Origin: Desulfobacula sp.
GTDB taxonomy: Bacteria; Desulfobacterota; Desulfobacteria; Desulfobacterales; Desulfobacteraceae
Reading direction: 5' to 3'
Length of the DNA: 45,696 bases
Assembly: GCF_030611305.1 (NCBI RefSeq)
Contig: NZ_JAUWQB010000023.1
Location: 1 to 45,696 of the forward strand
The first letter of the stretch is position 1, and the number at the start of each line of letters is the position of its first letter. Made by a program: the position numbers and the translations under genes. The notes under the pieces were generated by a model. That model had not been told where the DNA came from. It ran no database searches and saw nothing but the letters and a program-made list of their open reading frames with translations. Of this stretch, positions 10,438 through 19,015 are shown piece after piece.

Positions 10438-11313
10438 GTGCATATAGATAAATCTGCAGAGAATGCCATATGGATAGAAAAAACAATAAAAGATTTCATT
10501 GAAACCTCGCCTGAAAACACATTAAAAAATCAAAACAATGATAAAGCCTTTGAAATGCCGCTGGTAGGGTTTTCAAGAGGAGACGATCCTTTATATGAGG
10601 CGTATAAAGATCATGTGGGGCCGTTCTACTTAACACCTTTGGAAATATTTACTGTTACTTTCAGGGATTTTGGCATAAAGGCTGAGGAACTGACGGTCAT
10701 TAGCTGGATTCTGCCGCATAATAATGCCACCAAGGCCGATAACCGAAAAGAAAAATTTTATCCTGCTGAAAGATGGGCGAGAGGGCGCATTTTTGGTGAA
10801 GAAACCAATGAAATCCTCCGAAAACATGTTGTGACATCTTTGGAGTCAGGAGGATACAGGGCAGTCGCCCCTGTACTCACTCCCCAATTCAGCATAAGAA
10901 TCTCGCCAAAGTACGGATATGCCTCTACCTGGTCTGAACGACATGCAGCTTATGCATCAGGACTTGGAACATTCGGCCTTTGTGACGGGCTTATCACTCC
11001 CTTAGGCAAGGCAATGCGTACAGGCTCCATTATTGCCCAAATTCCGGTTTCTCCCACGCCAAGACCTTATAAAGATCACCATGAATACTGCCTCTTTTTT
11101 ACCAAAGGCGTTTGTGGAAAGTGCATATCCAGATGTCCTGCAGGAGCTATCACTGAAGCTGGAAAAAATAAAGAATTGTGCTATAAACACCTTGTTCCTG
11201 TTACCAAGGATTATGTGATATCAAACTATGCCCTTGACGGATATGGCTGAGGTCTCTGCCAGACAAAGGTTCCTTGTGAATCTAAAATCCCAAAAGAACA
11301 GGACGTTAATTAA
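10438..11313 (+). CDS. QueG-like 4Fe-4S protein with in-frame TGA (candidate selenoprotein)
   Basis: The frame opens with GTG at 10438 after a GGGAGG ribosome-binding site. It runs 270 codons to TGA at 11248, then continues in the same frame for 20 more codons to TAA at 11311-11313. The C-terminal part carries CGKCISRCP (first 4Fe-4S cluster), a later Cys in ELC, and then, across the TGA, YG-[TGA]-GLCQTKVPCES. Epoxyqueuosine-reductase-type double-cluster proteins have YGCxxC here, so the TGA replaces the first cysteine of the second cluster. Selenocysteine insertion is one explanation; a fresh nonsense mutation is the other. The N-terminal 200 residues match the QueG-like fold only loosely and no cobalamin or queuosine role is asserted. 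Confidence 0.75.
11248..11250 (+). other. Candidate TGA recoding site
   Basis: This TGA lies at a conserved cysteine position of a ferredoxin cluster motif and the downstream coding sequence is intact. Sixteen bases after it is a small hairpin: ACAA (11263-11266) pairs with TTGT (11274-11277) around AGGTTCC, which has G in the second loop position. The spacing matches bacterial SECIS elements, but the stem is only four pairs, so structural support is weak. Confidence 0.45.
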
Positions 11314-11361
11314 AAATTGGCTTATAACCCTTTATTGAAGATTTGAATATAGGACTGTATT

Positions 11362-12255
11362 ATAAAAATTGCTACTATTCTACTTGATGGACAAGAAGTT
11401 GCCGGTATTATAACAGATTATGGTTGCTTACCCATACCTTTCATTAATGAGCGATTTAATAAAAATTGGCCGCATGATTTATTCAGCATACTTGCTGAAG
11501 AAAGATTGGAAGAAATAAAAAAATGGTTTTATCAAAACAGTGACGTTTTAACTCAAGAATTAAAGGAAATCTCTATCCTGAAAAAAAAGATCCGGTTTGC
11601 ACCTCTGTATCGTCGACCGAGAAAAATTTGGGGAATTGGTTTAAATTATAAAGCTCATGCGGAAGACCTTTCTGAAAAAGTACCTGTCTCAGAACCTGCG
11701 AGTTTTATGAAGCCCGATACCGCGATTATTGGTCATCAAGATACAATAAAAATCCCGATACTATCAGAAAAAACTACAGGAGAAGCAGAACTCGGACTGA
11801 TTTTTGGAAAAAAGTGTAAAAATGTGAGGCGGGATGATTGGCGTTCTGTTCTCGCTGGAGTCACAACGATTATCGATATGACAGCAGAAGATATTCTAAA
11901 AAGGAATCCTCGAAATTTAACACAATCCAAAAGTTTTGATTCCTTTTTTAGTTTTGGGCCAATTTTATATACAATTGAAGAAATAAAAGATGTATTCAGT
12001 TTCAAAGTCCAAACAATTATCAATGGTAAATTACATGCCGAAAACACTGTTGCAAACATGACATTTCCACTCGATTTTTTAGTTGCGTATCATTCACAAA
12101 TCATGACGATGCTTCCAGGAGATATTATTTCAACCGGGACACCTGGAGCAGTACCATTAAAAAATAGTGATATTATTGAATGCCGTATTAGTGGCTTCCA
12201 ACCGCTAATAAATCATGTCATTGATTTAAAATTAAAAAAAAGAGGTGTTTTATGA
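11362..12255 (+). CDS. Fumarylacetoacetate hydrolase family protein with non-standard start
   Basis: The C-terminal part clearly belongs to the FAH family: GIGLNYKAHAED, ASFMKPDTAI, the metal-binding EAELGLIFG, SKSFDSFFSFGP and GDIISTGTPGAV. Members hydrolyse or decarboxylate beta-diketo acids. Homologous-looking sequence continues upstream of the first usable TTG (11506) to about 11362, where KIATILLDGQEVAGII begins. The codon in the expected Met position is ATA, with AGG eight bases upstream and no ATG, GTG or TTG between the preceding stop (11350) and 11506. Full length would be 297 residues, normal for the family. It is more AT-rich than its neighbours. It ends with ATGA overlapping a broken DUF2235 gene. 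Confidence 0.7.
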   Translation: MKIATILLDGQEVAGIITDYGCLPIPFINERFNKNWPHDLFSILAEERLEEIKKWFYQNSDVLTQELKEISILKKKIRFAPLYRRPRKIWGIGLNYKAHAEDLSEKVPVSEPASFMKPDTAIIGHQDTIKIPILSEKTTGEAELGLIFGKKCKNVRRDDWRSVLAGVTTIIDMTAEDILKRNPRNLTQSKSFDSFFSFGPILYTIEEIKDVFSFKVQTIINGKLHAENTVANMTFPLDFLVAYHSQIMTMLPGDIISTGTPGAVPLKNSDIIECRISGFQPLINHVIDLKLKKRGVL

Positions 12256-12305
12256 TTAAAAGAATTGCTGTTTGTGCAGATGGTACATGAAATCGTCGTG
12301 CATAA
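12252..12305 (+). pseudogene. 5' remnant of a DUF2235 hydrolase gene
   Basis: The frame starts at the ATG overlapping the FAH stop and reads MIKRIAVCADGT, then TGA, then NRRA and TAA. DUF2235 alpha/beta-hydrolases begin with KRIxVxxDGTWN, so the TGA sits at the Trp codon and the rest of the gene is gone. ATGA overlap shows it was once coupled to the FAH gene. Only 18 codons remain, so the assignment rests on one short motif. Confidence 0.45.
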
Positions 12306-12321
12306 AAATATTATGGATGAT

Positions 12322-12389
12322 TACCGGTATAAATTATCAACAACCTATCAAAATGCCCATATTACTACTTTCACCGATATCACGGGGAC
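12322..12389 (+). repeat. Diverged partial copy of the rlpA SPOR domain
   Basis: These 68 bases match the reverse complement of 15210-15277, inside rlpA, at 58 of 68 positions (47 of the first 50). Translated, they give YRYKLSTTYQNAHITTFTD against YRYKLSKTYQNAHITTFTD in RlpA. No start, no preceding rlpA domain and no extension are present, so it is a gene fragment in inverted orientation about 2.8 kb from its partner. The recD2 stop codon lies within it. Confidence 0.85.
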
Positions 12390-14530
12390 ATCAATTTTTG
12401 TTTAAGGCCTGAGAGACGTAAAGCGGTTTTATTATTATTCAGCGCCATCTTAAGGGCTTTTGAAGACCCTACAATGATCACCAGGTTTTTCCCCCGGGTC
12501 ATGGCCGTGTATAAAAGATTTCTTTGCAACAGGGGAAAATGGGCGGTTGTCAGTGCAACAATGACAGCTGCATACTCACTGCCCTGGGATTTGTGGACGG
12601 ATATGGTATAGGCCAGGGTGAGTTCATCCAGTTCCAGGATATCATATTCAACGATGCGGCCGTCATAATCCACCAGAACACGGCTTTTGGATTTAATGAC
12701 TTCATGAACGATACCGATATCCCCGTTAAACACATCTTTTTCATAATTGTTTTTCAGATGCATGACCTTGTCATTGGGTTTAAATATGATGCCCCCGGCC
12801 TCTATGCCGCCCCTGGATTGATTTAATACCCTTTGAAGCTGCTGGTTCAGATTAATGGTACCGGCCTGCCCCCGATGCATGGGAGTTAAGACCTGTATTT
12901 CATCAATGTGGGGAAATGCTTTGGGCACCCGTTTTGAACAAAGCTCGAGGATGGTCTCCACCACTTTTTCAGATTCCCGGTTCTCAATAAAATAAAATTC
13001 TGACAATTCACCCGACTTAGCTTTCTGAAAATCCGGCATCTCTCCGTTCCGGATTTTGTGGGCATACATGATAATAGGGCTTTCCTTGGCCTGCCTGAAT
13101 ATATTTGTTAAAGAGAAGACTTTTACTCGATCAGATTCAATAATATCAGACAATACATTGCCGGGGCCCACAGAAGGAAGCTGGAATGTATCGCCCACAA
13201 GTATCAGGTTTGCACTTACCGGCATGGCTTCAATGAGCCGGTACATGAGCAGGGTATCCACCATTGAGGCTTCATCCACAACCAACACATCCAACTCAAG
13301 GGGATTGGCAAAATTTCTCTCAAATGTCTGGTTTTCATAGTCAAATCCCAAAAGCTTGTGCAGGGTAAAGGCCTTTTTTCCTGTTACTTCGGAAAGGCGC
13401 CTGGCAGCCCTTCCTGTGGGGGCACTCAACGCCACCTTTAGATCCTGCCATCTGTAGACCGCACACAATGCCCGTATCAGGGTTGTTTTTCCGGTTCCCG
13501 GCCCCCCTGTGATCACAACAATTTTTTCATGCAATACATTATTGACAACACTCAATTGTTCTGTGGATAATTTTATGGCAAGATTTATCAGCACTTTTTC
13601 AAGGATTTGATCTTTGTTGATTTGCCGAGAAATTACAGACATGGATAAAATGGCTTTCATCCTTGATGCAATACCTGATTCAGCCCTGTAAAGCCTTGAA
13701 AGATAAACTTTTATATCATCTTCATCCGGTTCCGTCCTTACTTCCTCCAAATCAATCAATGCTTCCAGCGCCTGCTCAAATTTATCCGGTTCCACACCTG
13801 ATGTTTTTGAACATAATTTGAACAATTCTTTTTTTAATGTATAAACATGCCCCTCTTTTTCAGATAACAAAATCGTGTGGACCAGGCAGGCCTGAAGACG
13901 GTTTTCATCATCTTTTTTGCCCCCTGCTTTCATGGCAATCATGTCTGCTATGGCAAACCCGATCCCGGGAAGATCCTTTGCAATGGCATAAGGATTCTGC
14001 TGCAAAATGTTCAGAGTTTCAGGACCATAGATTTGAAGAATAGTGGCGGCATGATACACGCCCACATCATTTTCCTGGAGGAATTGCATAACCCTTCTAA
14101 CTGCATGGTGCTTGTTCCAGGCCTGCTCAATGAGTTTTTTCTTGGCCTCTCCGATTCCGTAAATTTTTTTTAGTTTCTCAGGTTCGTTTTCAAAGATATC
14201 CAGAGTTCTTTCTTCAAACTGATCCACTATTTTATCGGCCAGTGATTTACCGATTCCTTTAATCATGCCCGAGCCAAGATATTTACGAATCCCTGAAACC
14301 GTGGCAGGCAAAACAACCTTATAAACTTCTGCTTTAAACTGGTCTCCATATTTGGGGTGCGTGGTCCATTTCCCTGAGACCTCAAGGCTTTCACCTTCAA
14401 ACACCCCGGCAAGATGACCCACAATGGTGACAGGATCACTGATTTTAGCGATCCGAAGTTTCGCAACCGTATAATGGTTGTCCTGATTCTGATAGGTCAG
14501 TCGGTCTAAAATGCCTTTGATGGTGATCAT
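12380..14530 (-). CDS. recD2: RecD2-type ATP-dependent DNA helicase
   Basis: A 716-residue superfamily 1B 5'-3' helicase. The N-terminal OB-like and helix-hairpin-helix region (to about residue 200) contains GSGMIKGIGKSLADKIV and GIGFAIADMIAMKAG. The motor has Walker A GGPGTGKTT at about 342-350, VVDEASMVD (motif II), GDTFQLPSVGPG (motif III) and the C-terminal YTISVHKSQGSEY and NLLYTAMTRGK motifs. This is the RecBC-independent form; no recB or recC is nearby. Its start is one base after the gmhB stop. The last residues (LMSP and stop) are encoded by the rlpA-like repeat, implying a rearranged 3' end. Confidence 0.93.
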   Translation of the reverse strand: MITIKGILDRLTYQNQDNHYTVAKLRIAKISDPVTIVGHLAGVFEGESLEVSGKWTTHPKYGDQFKAEVYKVVLPATVSGIRKYLGSGMIKGIGKSLADKIVDQFEERTLDIFENEPEKLKKIYGIGEAKKKLIEQAWNKHHAVRRVMQFLQENDVGVYHAATILQIYGPETLNILQQNPYAIAKDLPGIGFAIADMIAMKAGGKKDDENRLQACLVHTILLSEKEGHVYTLKKELFKLCSKTSGVEPDKFEQALEALIDLEEVRTEPDEDDIKVYLSRLYRAESGIASRMKAILSMSVISRQINKDQILEKVLINLAIKLSTEQLSVVNNVLHEKIVVITGGPGTGKTTLIRALCAVYRWQDLKVALSAPTGRAARRLSEVTGKKAFTLHKLLGFDYENQTFERNFANPLELDVLVVDEASMVDTLLMYRLIEAMPVSANLILVGDTFQLPSVGPGNVLSDIIESDRVKVFSLTNIFRQAKESPIIMYAHKIRNGEMPDFQKAKSGELSEFYFIENRESEKVVETILELCSKRVPKAFPHIDEIQVLTPMHRGQAGTINLNQQLQRVLNQSRGGIEAGGIIFKPNDKVMHLKNNYEKDVFNGDIGIVHEVIKSKSRVLVDYDGRIVEYDILELDELTLAYTISVHKSQGSEYAAVIVALTTAHFPLLQRNLLYTAMTRGKNLVIIVGSSKALKMALNNNKTALRLSGLKQKLMSP

Positions 14531-15088
14531 CTAAATCTTCACATTCTTGATGATCCAAAGGGCGGTTTCATAAAGATCCGATCCGATAAAATCAGGCGTG
14601 ATGCCTTTTTGATAAAGCTGGTGCTCTGCCTTTAATCCATTGCCTGTTTTGACCAGCAAAGATTTCGAGCATCCTGCATTGCGTGCGCATTCAATATCTT
14701 TTGCACTGTCCCCCACCATGCAGGAGCGAGCAAGATCAATCCGGTATTTTTTTTGGGCCTCAAGGATCAGCCCTGGTTTTGGCTTTCTACAGGAACAACA
14801 CTCTTCCGGGGTATGGGGACAAAAGAAAACATCTTTGATGTCTCCACCCGCCTTTTTAACACCATCTTTCATTTTTTTAAAAATAATATCCAAAGCTTTC
14901 CGGGTGGCCATCTTTCTGCCGATCAAAGACTGATTGGTGATCACAATGACATGAAAACCATTTTTACAAAGAAGGGCGATCGCCTCAGGACTTTTGGGGA
15001 TAAACTCAAACTCTGATTCATTTTTAACATATTCAGAAGAATCTATATTAATGACTCCATCCCGATCCAGAAAAACGATATATCCCAT
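14531..15088 (-). CDS. gmhB: HAD phosphatase, heptose-1,7-bisphosphate phosphatase type
   Basis: A 185-residue HAD-superfamily IIIA phosphatase. The nucleophile motif FLDRDGVIN starts at residue 5, the Ser/Thr motif is VITNQS, and the zinc loop CPHTPEECCSCRKPKPGL is typical of GmhB and histidinol-phosphatase relatives; GDSAKDIECARNAG supplies the last Asp. GmhB dephosphorylates D-glycero-manno-heptose 1,7-bisphosphate for the LPS inner core. No other heptose genes are in the window, so the exact substrate is inferred from family only. It is sandwiched between rlpA and recD2 with 12 bases to rlpA. Confidence 0.85.
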   Translation of the reverse strand: MGYIVFLDRDGVINIDSSEYVKNESEFEFIPKSPEAIALLCKNGFHVIVITNQSLIGRKMATRKALDIIFKKMKDGVKKAGGDIKDVFFCPHTPEECCSCRKPKPGLILEAQKKYRIDLARSCMVGDSAKDIECARNAGCSKSLLVKTGNGLKAEHQLYQKGITPDFIGSDLYETALWIIKNVKI

Positions 15089-15100
15089 AATTTATTTTCT

Positions 15101-15901
15101 TTATTCTGCAACTGCAAAGGCACTGCCAAAGCCTTGTGCGATGATTTTTTCACTGAACCTTATGGCATCCTTCAAATTGGTAAACCTGCCGATTCTCACC
15201 CGGTAAAACGTCCCCCGGTCGTCCGTAAAAGTAGTAATATGGGCGTTTTGATAAGTTTTTGATAATTTATACCGGTATTTTTCTGCATTGGCTTTGATCT
15301 GGAATGCCCCCACCTGGATCGTGAGGTTGCCTTTCCAGTAATCAACGGGTTTAAAGGCAATAGGATCTTTTGTTTTCTTGGAATATGATGTGGCCCTTCC
15401 AAGGGCGGTTACCCTTACCTTTGCTGTTCCGGAGCCTGCGATCCCGATACGTTTTGCCCCGGTGTAAGAAAGGTCTATGATCCTCCTATAAACAAACGGG
15501 CCGCGGTCATTAATCCTCACCACAATCTTCCGGTTGTTTTCAAGATTATGGACACTGACCCAGGTATTCATGGGTAGTGTTTTATGAGCGGCCGTCATGG
15601 CGTGCATGTTGTAAATTTCACCATTGGAAGTTTTTCTTCCATGAAACTTTTTGCCGTACCAGGATGAAATCCCGGTCTGGACAAATCCGGTGGCACTGGC
15701 AATCGGAGTATATTGAACCCCTTTTATTTTATAGGGCCTCTGAGTTGCAGGGCTTTTTTGTCCGGTGGATACCGATGGACTTGTTTTATATGTTGATGAT
15801 TTCGAGGGCGGGATATGGGCTTTCTTATATGGGGTATCAAGAGTGCTTGCGCAACCGAAAAGGGCCAGTGAAAACAATATCATGATCTGGGTTCTGAACA
15901 T
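15101..15901 (-). CDS. rlpA: RlpA-like septal peptidoglycan lipoprotein with SPOR domain
   Basis: A 266-residue lipoprotein: signal helix followed by the lipobox LFGC at about residues 14-17, placing Cys17 as the lipidated residue. A low-complexity Ser/Thr/Lys linker leads to the double-psi beta-barrel (about 75-165) with GISSWYGKKFHGRKTSNGE, then a C-terminal SPOR domain (about 185-262) that binds denuded septal glycan. RlpA proteins act at the division site and some are lytic transglycosylases; the barrel shows the conserved Asp in NDRGPFV and the HGRKT loop. A fragment of its SPOR domain is found inverted at 12322-12389. Confidence 0.92.
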   Translation of the reverse strand: MFRTQIMILFSLALFGCASTLDTPYKKAHIPPSKSSTYKTSPSVSTGQKSPATQRPYKIKGVQYTPIASATGFVQTGISSWYGKKFHGRKTSNGEIYNMHAMTAAHKTLPMNTWVSVHNLENNRKIVVRINDRGPFVYRRIIDLSYTGAKRIGIAGSGTAKVRVTALGRATSYSKKTKDPIAFKPVDYWKGNLTIQVGAFQIKANAEKYRYKLSKTYQNAHITTFTDDRGTFYRVRIGRFTNLKDAIRFSEKIIAQGFGSAFAVAE

Positions 15902-15928
15902 ACAAAGATTACTCCATAATATCCAACA

Positions 15929-18283
15929 TTATCGGTCAAGCGCTAATTCTAATACATCTTTCATTTTATCAACAAAATAAAAATCAATGGAATCTCTTAT
16001 ATAATCCGGCACGTCCTCCATATCTTTTTGATTCCATAACGGCAGGATAAGCTTCTTGATTCCTGCCCTGTGTGCTGCGATAACCTTTTCCTTTATTCCG
16101 CCCACCGGCAGAATTTCTCCTCTAAGCGTAATCTCTCCACTCATGGCCAGACGCTTTTTCACAAGCCGTCCCGTCATCAAAGAAGTAAGACAGGTCAACA
16201 TGGCCACACCGGCAGAAGGACCGTCTTTGGGGATAGATCCTTCAGGCACATGGATATGGAGATCATGATTGCCAAAAAAAGATTCATCCACTTTTAATTT
16301 TTTTGCGTTGGCCCGGATAAAACTTAAGGCCGTGCTGGCAGATTCCTTCATGACATCCCCAAGCTGTCCTGTTAAGGTAAGCCCTTTTCCGCCTTTCATG
16401 GCCACAGCCTCAATAAAAAGAATCTCTCCGCCATAGGGTGTCCAAGCAAGCCCGATAACTACCCCGGGCTTCTCTATCCTCAAGACCAGATCCGGCATAT
16501 TGGGGGCTGGCCCCAAATATTCATGCAGATCTTTTTGTCCCACAACCAGGATGTTGGCTTCTCCTTCAGCAATCTTGCTTGCAACCCCCCTGCACACAGA
16601 TCCGATATGCCTCTCCAGATTTCTTAAGCCGGATTCCCTTGTATATCCTGAAATGATCTTTTTAACCGCACCGGACGTAATTTTAATCTGGGTCGCATTA
16701 AGGCCGTTGGCTTCCCTTTGCCTGGGAATCAAATATCGTGTGGCAATTTTTAATTTTTCTTCTTCCGTATAACCGCTCAGTTCCAAAATTTCTATCCTGT
16801 CCCGCAGGGGTGCAGGAATCGTATGAAGTACATTTGCTGTGGTTAAAAACATTACATCGGAAAGATCAAAAGACACATTCAGGTAGTGATCTGAAAACGA
16901 GAAGTTCTGCTCCGGGTCCAGGACCTCCAGGAGGGCGGAAGAAGGATCGCCATGATAGGATGAATCCATCTTGTCTATTTCATCCAGCATGAACACGGGA
17001 TTTTTTGTGCCGGCTTTTCTCAAATGCTGAATAATCCTTCCCGGAAGCGCACCCACATAGGTCCTTCTATGGCCCCTGATTTCAGCTTCATCACGAACCC
17101 CGCCCAGGGAAATTCTGACAAACTGTCTGCCCAGGGCTCTCGCAATGGATCTGCCAAGGGATGTTTTTCCAGTTCCGGGAGGGCCTGCAAAACAGAGAAT
17201 CGGGCCTTTGGAGTCATCTTTCAATTTTCGAACAGCCAGATATTCAAGAATTCTTTTTTTGGGCTTTTCAAGGCCATAATGATCATTGTTCAGTATTCTT
17301 CTTGCCTCTTTAATGTCGAGATTGTCTTTAGATCTCTTATTCCAGGGTAATGATGTCAGCCAATCCATATAGGTTGAAGCCACTACATATTCAGAAGATG
17401 ACGGATGCATTCTTGACAGGCGCCGCAACTCCCGTTCCGCTTCTTTCTGTGCCTCTTGCGGCAACTTCTTTTCTTTAATTATAGCCTGGTATTCTTTTAT
17501 CTCAACACTTTCGTCTTCTGTTTCACCCAGTTCTTCCTTTATGGCTTTCAACTGCTGACGAAGATAGTATTCCCGCTGCTGCTTATCCATATCTTCTTTT
17601 ACCTGGCTCTGGATTTTGGAGCCCATTTCAAGGATCTCCAATTGGTCATTTACCAGCCGGGTCACTTTTTTCAAGCGTTTAGTGACATCCAAAAGTTCGA
17701 TAACTTTCTGCTTTTCTTTGACAGGAGCATTGATGGTGGAGGCCACCATATCCGCAAGAACATTGGGTTCCTGCAATGATTTGATCATATGACCCATTTC
17801 TGAGGGAAGCCCCGGAGACAGCTCTACAATTTTCTTATACTGTTCAATAATATTGGCCATCAAAGCTCTGTTTTCTTTGTTTTTGCCAGCATTTTTGCTT
17901 TCCATGACACCAATTTTGGCCTGCATATATTTTTTGTCCTGGAGGAACTTTATGACCCTGAAACGGTTTAATCCCTGTATTAAAAGCTGGGCTTTATCAT
18001 CTTCCATTTTGGACATTTTTAAAATAACGGCCACTGTGCCGATCCGATAAAGATCGTCTGCCGTATGTTTGGAATCAATATCAGATCGCTTGGATAATAG
18101 CAGTCCCAGCATTCGGTTTCCGGACATGGCCTCATCAATCAGCTCGACCGCTTCGTTTTGAATCAATACCAGGGGCAACACCATTTTAGGGAAAAGATTG
18201 GTGTCAACAATGGGAAGAATGGGAATGATGTCCGGGATATTATCTGATGTTATATTGCGTGGAGGATGCCTGAGATCATCCAT
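15929..18283 (-). CDS. lon: ATP-dependent protease La (Lon)
   Basis: A 784-residue hexameric AAA+ serine protease. The N-terminal substrate-binding LON domain covers about residues 20-210, followed by a coiled-coil (MDKQQREYYLRQQLKAIKEE). The AAA module has Walker A GPPGTGKTS at about 366 and Walker B VFMLDEIDKM. The protease domain carries PKDGPSAGVAM with the catalytic Ser near 690 and the partner Lys about 43 residues later (in GIKEKVIAAHRAG). All motifs are intact. It lies between hsp20 (31 bases upstream) and rlpA, a stress-related pairing. Confidence 0.97.
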   Translation of the reverse strand: MDDLRHPPRNITSDNIPDIIPILPIVDTNLFPKMVLPLVLIQNEAVELIDEAMSGNRMLGLLLSKRSDIDSKHTADDLYRIGTVAVILKMSKMEDDKAQLLIQGLNRFRVIKFLQDKKYMQAKIGVMESKNAGKNKENRALMANIIEQYKKIVELSPGLPSEMGHMIKSLQEPNVLADMVASTINAPVKEKQKVIELLDVTKRLKKVTRLVNDQLEILEMGSKIQSQVKEDMDKQQREYYLRQQLKAIKEELGETEDESVEIKEYQAIIKEKKLPQEAQKEAERELRRLSRMHPSSSEYVVASTYMDWLTSLPWNKRSKDNLDIKEARRILNNDHYGLEKPKKRILEYLAVRKLKDDSKGPILCFAGPPGTGKTSLGRSIARALGRQFVRISLGGVRDEAEIRGHRRTYVGALPGRIIQHLRKAGTKNPVFMLDEIDKMDSSYHGDPSSALLEVLDPEQNFSFSDHYLNVSFDLSDVMFLTTANVLHTIPAPLRDRIEILELSGYTEEEKLKIATRYLIPRQREANGLNATQIKITSGAVKKIISGYTRESGLRNLERHIGSVCRGVASKIAEGEANILVVGQKDLHEYLGPAPNMPDLVLRIEKPGVVIGLAWTPYGGEILFIEAVAMKGGKGLTLTGQLGDVMKESASTALSFIRANAKKLKVDESFFGNHDLHIHVPEGSIPKDGPSAGVAMLTCLTSLMTGRLVKKRLAMSGEITLRGEILPVGGIKEKVIAAHRAGIKKLILPLWNQKDMEDVPDYIRDSIDFYFVDKMKDVLELALDR

Positions 18284-18313
18284 TATAGTCTGGTTCCTTT
18301 TGGAATCTATGGC

Positions 18314-18766
18314 TTAAATGAAATCCAGGGAAACATTTCGTTTGCTCTTAATATTTTTACTGAACAGTTTTCCCAAAGTAAGCTCCAAAAATCCATTTAA
18401 AAATGTGGCGGATACTTTTTCGACATCAATAATATTTGGCAGATACAGGACTCGCTCAAACTGTCCGAATTGTATTTCTGCAAGCCTGTATGTGGCTGTC
18501 TGGTCCTGATGATTACTTTTCCTGCTTCCTGACATCTTGACGGCTTTGTTACTCACTTCAATAACAATATCTTCTTTTCTTACACCTGCTATCTCAGCCT
18601 GGATAATAATCTCACTTCTTGTTTCAAATATATCCATCTGAGGTTTCCATACCCGTTTTGAAAAACAGAACATGGGATTGACAGAATGAAACATCTCTTC
18701 AAAAGATTTTTCTTCAGTAGATTGTGTTTCAATATTATCTCCAAACCGAATTTTTATGTGTTTCAT
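18314..18766 (-). CDS. Small heat-shock protein (Hsp20/alpha-crystallin)
   Basis: A 150-residue protein with an alpha-crystallin domain from about residue 38 to 135 (MDIFETRSEIIIQAEIAGVRKEDI, later LPNIIDVEKVSATFLNGFLELTLGK). Such proteins hold unfolding clients in oligomers for refolding. The family-typical C-terminal I-x-I tail is not obvious. It is immediately upstream of lon on the same strand, so the pair is likely one transcript. An AGGAG-like site (rc of CTCCT at 18772-18776) precedes the ATG. Confidence 0.92.
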   Translation of the reverse strand: MKHIKIRFGDNIETQSTEEKSFEEMFHSVNPMFCFSKRVWKPQMDIFETRSEIIIQAEIAGVRKEDIVIEVSNKAVKMSGSRKSNHQDQTATYRLAEIQFGQFERVLYLPNIIDVEKVSATFLNGFLELTLGKLFSKNIKSKRNVSLDFI

Positions 18767-19015
18767 ATAAAACTCCTGATGATGCTGTTAAATCGATCAT
18801 CTGATGATTCGATGAGAATACCATTTGAGTCAGATATTGTAAAGCTGTATTATAAAGACTATTTCACAAAAAACATGCGGGCCTGCCCTTTAAATAATAA
18901 AATATATTGAAATGAGTTCCTGTGAATGGTAAATGCATTTTCTATACTATATATTTTTTTTATTTAACTGTTAAGTATAGCAAACTTTTTTTAACAATAT
19001 TACGGCAAGAAAATA
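18767..19015. promoter_or_regulatory. Divergent gap between hsp20 and lnt
   Basis: A 249-base AT-rich region between divergent genes. It should contain the hsp20-lon promoter (minus) and the lnt promoter (plus). I could not find a good sigma-32-type or inverted-repeat heat-shock element. Short open frames here lack coding character and were not called. Confidence 0.35.

Noticed and set aside
12588-12700. Possible second helicase fragment in the islet
   Set aside because: It is simply the 3' part of the intact recD2 gene.
18686-18910. 74-codon forward ORF between hsp20 and lnt
   Set aside because: It starts inside hsp20 on the other strand and its sequence has no coding character.
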